Below are positions 1 through 7,400 of a stretch of 10,507 bases of DNA, in pieces. The DNA lies in contig CALGLY010000737.1 of assembly GCA_937959095.1 (NCBI GenBank), forward strand, positions 1 to 10,507. The letters run 5' to 3'. Position 1 is the first letter of the stretch; each line of letters starts with the position of its first letter. The notes under the pieces are model-generated. The model saw only the letters and a program-made list of their open reading frames with translations. It was not told where the DNA came from and ran no database searches. The translations under genes were made by a program, and so were the position numbers. Source of the DNA: an uncultured Saprospiraceae bacterium. Its GTDB lineage: Bacteria; Bacteroidota; Bacteroidia; Chitinophagales; Saprospiraceae.

Positions 1-179
1 TAATCCCTTATTGCATTACGATTATTTTTCATGTTAAAAATTCTAAAATCCCACTTTTTGCCCGAAATCACATACAAAACAGCCAAGAAAATGTATTTTC
101 GTGCCAGTATTAAAAAGCCGAATAAAAATTATCGATCCATACGGACAAGTTTCTCCATTTTCAATTTTCAATCAATAGC
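1..179. other. Leader region upstream of the maltosyltransferase gene, no gene seen
   Basis: AT-rich stretch before the first gene. A 63-codon open frame (31-222) crosses it, but it has a low-complexity Lys/Ser/Phe-rich composition, resembles no family, and runs into the maltosyltransferase gene in another frame, so I treat it as chance. No Bacteroidota-type promoter (TTG, about 19-21 bases, TAnnTTTG) could be placed with confidence, and no Shine-Dalgarno sequence precedes the ATG at 180, which is normal for this phylum. Nothing shows whether an upstream gene ends just outside the window. Confidence 0.5.
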
Positions 180-2114
180 ATGCAAAGTAGAGTCATCATT
201 CATAGTGTTTCTCCCGAATTAGAAGGTGGTCAATATCACATCAAGCGCGTAGTAGGAAATGCGGTAAAGATTAGTGCGGTCATTTTTGGTGATGGGCATG
301 ATGTGGTGCGTGCAGCCGTGTGTTATCGGAAAGAAGGTTCGCGAAAATGGGAACAGTCTCCACTCGTTTCATTAGGGAATGATGCTTGGGCAGGTGGCTT
401 TCGTGTGACAGAATTGGGCTTCTATGAGTATAAGATAGAAGGTTGGGTCGATCAGTTGATGAATTGGTATCAGGGCTTTCAGAAGAAATTTACGGATGGG
501 CAATACATGGATGTGGAATTGCAAATAGGTGTAAATTTCCTAAAGACCACCGCAAAGCAATATTCAGGCGATACCAAAAAACAAATCAATGCCTATGCTA
601 AACTACTAGGCGGCAAAGACTATAAAGCGGCAGTAGAAGCAGTACTAAGTGAAAATTTTGCACACTTAGTGGGAGCTTGCCCGATGAAGCAATATGTAAC
701 GACCTACGATAAAAACTTGCGCGTGCGTGTAGGGCGCGAAAAGGAATTGTTTAGTAGCTGGTACGAATTTTTTCCACGTTCTTCCGCTTCCGAAGTGGGA
801 CAACATGGTAGCTTCAAAACGGCACAAGCACTCCTGCCAAGAGTAGCCGAAATGGGCTTCGATGTGCTTTATTTCCCACCCGTGCATCCGATAGGAAAAG
901 TGAATCGCAAAGGCAAAAACAATGCGGTGACCGCTCAAGAAGGCGAACCAGGTTCTCCGTGGGCAATCGGTAGCGACGAAGGTGGACACACCGCCTTACA
1001 TGCTGAATTAGGAACATTAAAAGATTTTAAAGCCCTCATAAAAGAAGCCGCAAAATATGGCATTGAATTAGCAATGGATATTGCCTTTCAGGCTGCGCCC
1101 GATCATCCTTGGATTAAGGAGCATCCTGAATGGTTCATTTGGCGACCAGACGGGACGATCGCTTATGCCGAAAACCCTCCAAAAAAATATCAAGATATAG
1201 TCCCTATCAATTTTGAATCGGAAGATTGGGGCAACCTTTGGGAAGAATTGAAAAATGTCTTCACCTATTGGGCGAAACAAGGCGTTCGTATTTTTCGTGT
1301 GGATAATCCACACACCAAGTCCTTTCGGTTTTGGGAATGGTGCATTCGTGAAGTACAAAAGGAATATCCTGATGTAATTTTCTTATCGGAATCCTTCACG
1401 CGCCCGAATGTGATGAATGAATTGGCGAAACTCGGTTATACGCAGTCTTATACCTATTTCACTTGGCGCACGAACAAGAAAGAAATGGAGGAGTATATGA
1501 CCGAAATCAGCCAGACGGAGATGCGCGAATATTTCCGACCAAATTTCTGGCCGAATACGCCTGATATTCTTCCTTATGAATTGATGCACGCCAATTCCAA
1601 TCAGTTTGTGAAACGCTTCTTGTTGGCAGCTACACTTTCCTCGAATTATGGAATGTATGGGCCAGCCTACGAGTTCGGAGATAATACGCCGATGAATAAC
1701 GGCAAAGAGGAATATTACAATTCTGAAAAATACGAAATCAAGGTCTACGATTGGAATTATCGCAATCGAATGACGGACATTATCACGCGAGTCAATCGAA
1801 TTCGTAAGGAAAATCCTGCTTTTCAGGATACCTACAATATCCACTTCACACGCACGGATAATGATAAGGTGATGAGCTACATAAAAATGACCGAAAATCG
1901 CAGCAATATTGTATGGTGTATCATTAATTTTGATGCCAATGAAACACAGCACGCTCATGTGGAAATGCCACGCCAGTTATTGGGAATTCCAGAAGGAATG
2001 CCAATACGCGTACATGATTTGCTCCGCAATGAGACCTACTACTGGACACGCGATTGGAATTATGTGGCATTGAATCCTTATCAGTATCCGATGCATATTT
2101 TGAGATTGGTGTAG
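180..2114 (+). CDS. glgE: alpha-1,4-glucan:maltose-1-phosphate maltosyltransferase (GlgE, GH13_3)
   Basis: Cytoplasmic enzyme that transfers maltosyl units from alpha-maltose 1-phosphate to the non-reducing end of an alpha-1,4-glucan, releasing phosphate (the GlgE route to glycogen-like glucan). At 644 residues it has the usual family length. Order of parts: N-terminal beta-sandwich (about 1-100), helical insert (about 110-185), (beta/alpha)8 catalytic barrel with FPPVHPIG (232-239), and a C-terminal beta domain (about 550-644). Catalytic residues are visible: nucleophile D375 in FRVDNPHTK, acid/base E404 in FLSESFTRP, and transition-state Asp D462 in NTPDILPYE. The 29-residue gap from D375 to E404 matches the spacing known for the Streptomyces coelicolor enzyme. 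YGMYGPAYE (490-498) is another family hallmark. The ATG at 180 opens directly into the conserved N-terminus (VIIHSVSPELEGGQY). No partner of the pathway (TreS/Pep2, GlgB, GlgC) lies in the window; a terminator follows. Family assignment is firm; physiological role is inferred from the family. Confidence 0.95.
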   Translation: MQSRVIIHSVSPELEGGQYHIKRVVGNAVKISAVIFGDGHDVVRAAVCYRKEGSRKWEQSPLVSLGNDAWAGGFRVTELGFYEYKIEGWVDQLMNWYQGFQKKFTDGQYMDVELQIGVNFLKTTAKQYSGDTKKQINAYAKLLGGKDYKAAVEAVLSENFAHLVGACPMKQYVTTYDKNLRVRVGREKELFSSWYEFFPRSSASEVGQHGSFKTAQALLPRVAEMGFDVLYFPPVHPIGKVNRKGKNNAVTAQEGEPGSPWAIGSDEGGHTALHAELGTLKDFKALIKEAAKYGIELAMDIAFQAAPDHPWIKEHPEWFIWRPDGTIAYAENPPKKYQDIVPINFESEDWGNLWEELKNVFTYWAKQGVRIFRVDNPHTKSFRFWEWCIREVQKEYPDVIFLSESFTRPNVMNELAKLGYTQSYTYFTWRTNKKEMEEYMTEISQTEMREYFRPNFWPNTPDILPYELMHANSNQFVKRFLLAATLSSNYGMYGPAYEFGDNTPMNNGKEEYYNSEKYEIKVYDWNYRNRMTDIITRVNRIRKENPAFQDTYNIHFTRTDNDKVMSYIKMTENRSNIVWCIINFDANETQHAHVEMPRQLLGIPEGMPIRVHDLLRNETYYWTRDWNYVALNPYQYPMHILRLV

Positions 2115-2142
2115 ATAGCATTTTATAGGATTTTTTAACCAC

Positions 2143-2207
2143 AAGACTTTTGAAGTTTTCAAAACCTGCCTTTGTCGGCAGCAGACAGGCTTCAAAAGTC
2201 TTTTTTT
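2143..2207 (+). terminator. Intrinsic terminator after glgE with a nested GC-rich palindrome
   Basis: A perfect 13-bp stem is formed by AAGACTTTTGAAG (2143-2155) and CTTCAAAAGTCTT (2190-2202), running into seven T residues (2201-2207). The 34-base loop is not plain: it holds a GC-rich core (2165-2189) that can fold by itself, for example CTGCC (2166-2170) with GGCAG (2177-2181). An alternative small hairpin is possible on the left side, where TTTTGAA (2148-2154) can pair with TTCAAAA (2158-2164). The T-tract shows it works for + transcription, so it should end the glgE message; the next start codon lies only 12 bases beyond the T-tract. Confidence 0.85.
2165..2189. repeat. GC-rich imperfect palindrome, possible extragenic repeat (copy 1)
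   Basis: A 25-base core, beginning CCTGCC and ending CAGG, sits inside the terminator loop and is far richer in GC than its surroundings. Its reverse complement aligns without gaps to the reverse complement of the core at 10278-10306, matching at 16 of 25 positions, mostly in the outer parts (CTGCT on one side, GGCAGG on the other). Similar CCTGCC...GGCAGG palindromes are common between genes in Bacteroidota genomes, from general familiarity. That the two are copies of one family is inference from two instances. Confidence 0.45.
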
Positions 2208-2218
2208 GTTTTGATTTA

Positions 2219-2755
2219 ATGAGAAAGATGCCTAAAATCCTTCTTCTACAAGCCAGCGCAAGAAGCGATGGAAATACCCACCAAATCGTGCAAGCTTTAC
2301 GCAAGCAATTAGATTTTGATGTCATAGATTTAAAGACAAAACACATCGAGCCGTATAGCTATGAAAGGGAAAATCAATCGGATGATTTTTTGCCTATCAT
2401 GCGTGCATTCATCGAGCAATATGATGTCCTTATTCTTGCTACGCCTGTCTATTGGTATTCGATGAGTGGCGTATTGAAGAATTTCCTAGATCGTCTCACC
2501 GATTGCATTAGTATCGAAAAGCAGCTAGGTAGAAAATTGCGTGGGAAGCAACTAGCTAGCCTTTCCTGTGGTTCGGATGGCATCGAAGTAGAAGGTTTCC
2601 ACACGCCTTTTCGACTGACTGCGGAATACCTCGATATGGAATATATTGGTAGCGTACATACTTGGATAGCGGAGACGGACATAGAGGAAGAAGTTCTAGC
2701 GCGGATTACTGAGTTTGCGGAGCAAGTAAATGTTAGATTAAACGCTAAAAACTAG
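2219..2755 (+). CDS. NAD(P)H-dependent FMN reductase-like flavodoxin-fold oxidoreductase
   Basis: Small cytoplasmic flavoprotein of the NADPH-dependent FMN reductase/flavodoxin-like family, expected to use bound FMN to pass electrons from NAD(P)H to quinones, flavins or other small acceptors; the true substrate cannot be told. The 178-residue product (counted from 2219) starts with a beta strand KILLLQ (6-11), then the FMN phosphate loop SARSDGNT (13-20). The second flavin-contacting segment, ATPVYWYSMSGVLKNFLDR (74-92), is a family hallmark, and LRGKQLASLSCGSDG (107-121) fits the next strand. The frame is open further upstream to a TTG at 2150, but that part lies inside the terminator hairpin and lacks family character, so the start is ATG 2219 or ATG 2228; the latter gives the more typical MPKILLLQ N-terminus. 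No clear ribosome binding site. Transcription is puzzling because a strong terminator abuts the start. Its stop is 23 bases from the end of the convergent glycosyltransferase gene. Confidence 0.85.
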   Translation: MRKMPKILLLQASARSDGNTHQIVQALRKQLDFDVIDLKTKHIEPYSYERENQSDDFLPIMRAFIEQYDVLILATPVYWYSMSGVLKNFLDRLTDCISIEKQLGRKLRGKQLASLSCGSDGIEVEGFHTPFRLTAEYLDMEYIGSVHTWIAETDIEEEVLARITEFAEQVNVRLNAKN

Positions 2756-2778
2756 GCGGGACTACTATCTTGAATTAT

Positions 2779-3870
2779 TCATTCAGAGACCAATAAAGCA
2801 TCATAAGTTCCTATCATTTCCTTCCAATCGTATCGAGCTACATGCTTTGCCAATTGCTCACATATGTCAGACTCAAAACCCTGCGTTAAGTAGCGTTTTA
2901 GAGTTAGGTATAAAGCGTCCTTATCTTCGTAACATACGGCAGTTTGCAAAGCATTCGGAATATGCTCTGGATAGGCAAGCCGATTGGGAAGTAGGGGCAT
3001 GCACTCGCAATAAATAGCTTCTACCACGCTACCTCCGAAAAAATCCTGATAACTCGTTGTCACGGCGATGTCGGCGCGCCAAAGCCATTGTGCATAGCTC
3101 GCAAAGTCTTCCGCATAGCCAAAATGTAAAATTTGCTTCTGTAGACGTGTTTTTGCTTCCTTGAAAATAGGTGGCATTTTCCGATAGGATTCGCCTAGAA
3201 CCACCAACTGAAAAGCAAGCCCTTCATCAGCAAGTCGGAAGAGTGTTTCAAAGAAATCGTTTGGGTTTTTATCGTATTCCCACCTATGATTCCAAAGCAG
3301 AATAGGTACTTCGTTTTGCTGCTGCTGGCGGTGGACATCGAAACACTGCAAGTCCATTCCTAAATATAAAACCTCTGATTTTGCTGCAATTGTGCCGATA
3401 CTTTCTAGTGGCTGATAATCTGGGAATTGCTTTAAGAATGCTGGCAAAGCCTCCAAAAAAGAGGTGCGATGATAGGTTGAATTGAAAAAGACCTTATCTG
3501 CTACTAGCGCAGAGGTAAAATTGAGGAAACTATAATGATTATCGCGCTGTTTTTGCACATCAGCATCGGTAGGTGACCAAGGATAGGTAAGTTGATTTTC
3601 GTGAAAGTAGAGGAATATTGGAATGGTCGTATTCGTCAATGCTTTGAAGGTAGCAACATCAAGCATATCCGAAGCAATGATACAATCGGGCTTGTTCTTC
3701 AATTCCAAAAAGGACTGTGCTAAGGTGACTGCTCCGCCATGCATACGCCACTTCCAATGTCGCCCAGGCATAGAAAGAATTTGAACATTATGTATACTGG
3801 AGCGTTGGAAACCATCTGCCCATTGCTTATGACTTGCGGTATAAAAGGGTTCAAGGAGTAATAAATTCAT
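2779..3870 (-). CDS. QTMAN/GTDC1-like glycosyltransferase (putative tRNA-queuosine alpha-mannosyltransferase)
   Basis: A 363-residue GT4-fold glycosyltransferase with the N-terminal domain formerly called DUF3524. The characterised animal member, QTMAN (GTDC1), moves mannose from GDP-mannose to the cyclopentene of queuosine in tRNA-Asp. Landmarks match that family: EPFYTASHKQWADG (7-20, compare EAFYGGSHKQ in animals), MPGRHWKWRMHGGA (34-47), YFHENQLTYP (88-97), NSTYHRTSFL (130-139), NHRWEYDKNP (194-203), and the C-terminal donor-site segment QDFFGGSVVEAIYCECMPL (275-293) followed by PNRLAYPEHIP (295-305), with E284 in the sugar-nucleotide Glu position. No signal peptide or membrane segment, so cytoplasmic. 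ATG at 3870 begins exactly at the conserved first strand MNLLLLEPFY. No queuosine synthesis gene lies nearby, so the tRNA substrate is inferred from the family; another nucleoside or glycan acceptor is possible. Confidence 0.8.
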   Translation of the reverse strand: MNLLLLEPFYTASHKQWADGFQRSSIHNVQILSMPGRHWKWRMHGGAVTLAQSFLELKNKPDCIIASDMLDVATFKALTNTTIPIFLYFHENQLTYPWSPTDADVQKQRDNHYSFLNFTSALVADKVFFNSTYHRTSFLEALPAFLKQFPDYQPLESIGTIAAKSEVLYLGMDLQCFDVHRQQQQNEVPILLWNHRWEYDKNPNDFFETLFRLADEGLAFQLVVLGESYRKMPPIFKEAKTRLQKQILHFGYAEDFASYAQWLWRADIAVTTSYQDFFGGSVVEAIYCECMPLLPNRLAYPEHIPNALQTAVCYEDKDALYLTLKRYLTQGFESDICEQLAKHVARYDWKEMIGTYDALLVSE

Positions 3871-4424
3871 TTTTTTAACTTTTATATATTATTTTTTTAT
3901 ATATATTTGCAACTAATCAATAGGACTATCGTAAATAAATATTCAGAAAATAAGTCAATTAGTTTAAAATCAAATGAAAAACATAAAGATTAAAAATAGG
4001 CTTAATTTTTTGATTTTATAAAAGGCTAACATATTAATTTCTATTAGCTACCTACCTTCCATTTTACAAAGGAATTTTTTAAAAATAAAATTACATTTTT
4101 GACAACTTCTTTTTTACTTTTTTGCATTACAAAAATCCTTACGCAACATAGGCAATACGTGAATTTTGTGTCTTAAAAAAGAAAAAACTAAATCAAAGAA
4201 TGCAGGTTTATTCTTACTTTATTCCAAATAGTGCAAATCCATAATGTTTCTATATCCAAATATAGCAGGACACTAGATCTATGCTAGCTCTAGCCGTATG
4301 CTTTTTGCGCGACAACAATACTTACACAAAGTTTAATTTTTTCTATGACGTATTAGTATCATTTCTACTAAGGTTGGCTTTGCTATGCCTTGTATGAAGA
4401 GATACCGCTAATTAAAGTTGTCCC
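3871..4424. promoter_or_regulatory. Long AT-rich divergent intergenic region, no gene seen
   Basis: 554 bases separate two divergently transcribed genes and must hold both promoters. It is strongly AT-rich, with an alternating T/A tract near 3880-3910 just upstream of the glycosyltransferase start. No open frame of note, tRNA or obvious terminator was found. I looked for TTG, 19-21 bases, TAnnTTTG: the nearest approach for + is TTG at 4099-4101 with TA...TTTG at 4115-4124, but the spacings are wrong. A weak inverted repeat, CTAGA (4273-4277) with TCTAG (4289-4293), is the only other structure. The length leaves room for a long 5' leader for the secreted protein. Confidence 0.4.
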
Positions 4425-7400
4425 ATGAGGTATGTATTACAAAGTACATTTGTTTTTATTATCACCAGTCTGTTGTCAGGTGGGCTATATGCTCAACTTA
4501 ACGAACTAACGGTGGAATGTCCTGATGATGTCTTAAAGGAAGAGTGTTGTGCAACACCTACAGAAGATCCCTTTTATGGTATTGCTATACTTGATTTGCC
4601 TACTGTAAGTACGGCTTGTGTCAGGCAAAATATTACTATGACTTGGCTTCGTGAAGATGGAAATGTTCTTATTGGTCCTGCTAATATTCCAACGGTAGAA
4701 GGCTTCACTACGCACGATATTTCGATTTTGGTGAGTGATGCCTGTGGCAACAGAGATACTTGTAGCTATAGTATTACGATTACAAGACCAAGTCTCACCT
4801 TCAAATTTGCGCCTTGCCCTTCAGACACGATCATCTATGTGATGCCAGGAGAAACAGGAACAGTAGTAGAATATGAATTACCGATATTTGAATCAAATTG
4901 TCCGCCGCCTACTAATTTATCTATCACACCTGATCCCTTACCAATGAGTGGGAGTGTCTTTCCAGTAGGTACGACCACGCTTTCTTTTTTAGCTACTAAT
5001 GCTACTTGTGGCGAAGCTACTTGTGAGTTTAATATAACCGTGGAAGAAGCAGATATTCGTGTAGAGTGCCCAGAAGATGTGCTAAAAGAGGAAGTTTTTC
5101 CAGATGCCCCTTTCCCTGAATTTGGAAAGACTGTCATTGAATTTCCTACAGCAATAACGACTTGCCCAATGGGAAGTGACATAATGGTGAGGCTTTTAGA
5201 TCCAGGTAATTATATCACCAATGCAGACGGAACACAAAGTGTTACAGGTTTTCAAACGCACGTTGTTCGTTTTGAAGTAAGCGATCTATGTGGAGCTACA
5301 GCTATTTGTAGCTATGAAATTACCATCACACGACCTGATCCAGATATTCGTTTTCTAGATTGCCCGACGGATACTATTGTTATCAATTTAGAAGGCGACG
5401 AAACCTTTGCAGAGGATGTCTATGAAATTCCAAATGTGACAAGCAATTGTTTTGAAGATTTTGAATACCTAGGCGATACTGCGAATAAAGGGCCACAAGG
5501 GCCATTCTATCCTGGTATTTATCGGGAACGCTATACTTTAGTTGCGCCTTGTGGAGGAGAGAGTTGTGATATTATAATTGATGTCCGCTTGGATGGACCA
5601 CTCGTAGAATTTAGGGATTGCCCTGATGATTTTACGAAAGTAGAAGACTCCCCTGTGCCACCTACCAATGATCCTTTATATGGTTTGGCAAAGATAGAAG
5701 TACCTGAATTATTTGCTGCTTGCGAATTTGGACAGGATGTGATTTTAGCTGCACCGAGCGATGTAGTTACTATAGATGGCGAGCAATATGTATCGGGTTT
5801 TCGTACCCATGATGTCGTATTTATAGGCGTAGGAAATGGTTGCGGCGCAATTGATTCTTGTGCTTATTCCATCACGATTGAGCGTCCTGATACCGTTTTG
5901 CAATTTCTTAACTGCCAAGCTGATACTATTATCAATGTAGCAGCAGGAGAAAGTGGTGCAGTTTTTAATTACTCGAATCCAATGGTTGGTTCAAATTGCC
6001 CAGAAGTAATTCTTAGTGAAGATCCAGATAATATTGGATCAGGTGGGATTTTTCCAATTGGTATGAGCACCGAACGTTTTGTCGTCACGAGTGAATGCGG
6101 AGAAATTGTTTGCGAATTTAATGTGATAGTCGTTGCAGAAAATGTAGATTTTTCGGTGGATTGTCCTGAAAACTTTGTGAAAACAGAAGACCCTATTTCT
6201 ACAGGACAAGCTGATTACGGAACAGCGATTATTGAATTTCCTTCTGCCTCTACAGATTGTTTTGATTCGATGGTAAGTACTGAATTATTGAATGAAGATA
6301 TTTTATTCATTGATAATCAACCAGCCGTGCAAGGCTTTCAAGTGCATGATATCGTATTCCGAATTTCAGATGCTTGTGGCAATGTAGAAATTTGTACTTA
6401 CACTATTGAAATAACAAGACCCGACCTCATGTTTGAAATAGGTTCTTGTCCCGAAGATTTAGTTATCCTTATACCTCCTGGAATGAGAGGAGCAATCGTG
6501 AATTACGATGAACCACAAATTAATAGCAATTGCCCTGATGAAGATATAAGATTTAGTGTATTGCCTATGGGCGTACCTCGCAATGGAGAATTATTTCCTA
6601 TAGGTACAACTACACTAACTTATGTATTTTCTAGTGATTTCTGTGGAAGTATTCAGTGCGAATTCAGTGTGACTGTAGAAGAAGACGAGACGATGGAATC
6701 GGGCATTGATTTGGAGCTATCATTAGAAACCCAACATACGATGCTGGAACGCTATAAGGGCGGCGATTTCCGTTTTATATTGACCAATAATAGTACAGAA
6801 GTAGCTACAGGCGTAGAAGTGCACCTCAACTACGATCCAAATGAAATGGTGCCTGTAGGAAATATGGCACCGATCCTTTCAAGAGGAAGTTACCGCTTAG
6901 TCCCAAAACGTTGGAATATAGATGAACTAGGAGCTGGCGAAACCGCTACTTTAGATATAAAGATGTTTGCAAAAATGGCAGGCGCATCCTTCTTTGCGGA
7001 AGTAAGTAATGCAGATCAAATGGATGTCGACTCTTCTCCCAATAATGCCGTTTGCTGTGAAGCTATGGAAGACGATGAAGTTTACTTTAGAGCAGAAGTT
7101 GTAGAACCACCTTTTATTCTTACGTGTCCAGCAAATTTCACGCAAGAATATGTACTTCCTCTAACGGAGGGAGATCCATTATTTGGAAAGGCAATTATAC
7201 AGTTTCCCACTGCTATAAGTACTTCATGTGCAGACCCTACAGTGGATATTGAATTAGTAACAACTGAAAACGTATCGGAAATGAATGGGATGCCGATAGT
7301 CGAAGGTTTCCAAGAGCATGAGTTGGTCTTTCGCATTTCGGATCAATGCGGCAATACAGAAATGTGTAGCTATACCATCAAAGTTACGATGCCTAATTTA

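Noticed and set aside
31..222. 63-codon open frame at the left end
   Set aside because: Low-complexity composition, no family resemblance, overlaps the glgE start in another frame, no supporting signal.
1383..1958. 191-codon open frame on - inside glgE
   Set aside because: Antisense of a firmly identified, conserved catalytic region; the Ile/His-rich product resembles nothing. The other long antisense frames inside glgE (666-989, 814-1017, 1068-1358) are rejected for the same reason.
2150..2218. Upstream extension of the oxidoreductase to a TTG start
   Set aside because: The extra 23 residues are encoded by the terminator hairpin and come before the natural N-terminal strand of the flavodoxin fold.
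1924..2346. 140-codon open frame on - across the glgE end and oxidoreductase start
   Set aside because: It reads through a terminator hairpin and is antisense to two recognisable genes.
2756..2778. Search for a bidirectional terminator between the convergent oxidoreductase and glycosyltransferase genes
   Set aside because: The 23-base gap holds no hairpin that I could see.
3880..3910. Alternating T/A tract suggesting a tandem repeat or curved DNA
   Set aside because: Irregular low-complexity AT sequence without a fixed unit; common before Bacteroidota genes.
4099..4124. TTG ... TA...TTTG promoter-like sequence
   Set aside because: The distance between the two boxes is too short and the second box has two extra bases compared with TAnnTTTG.
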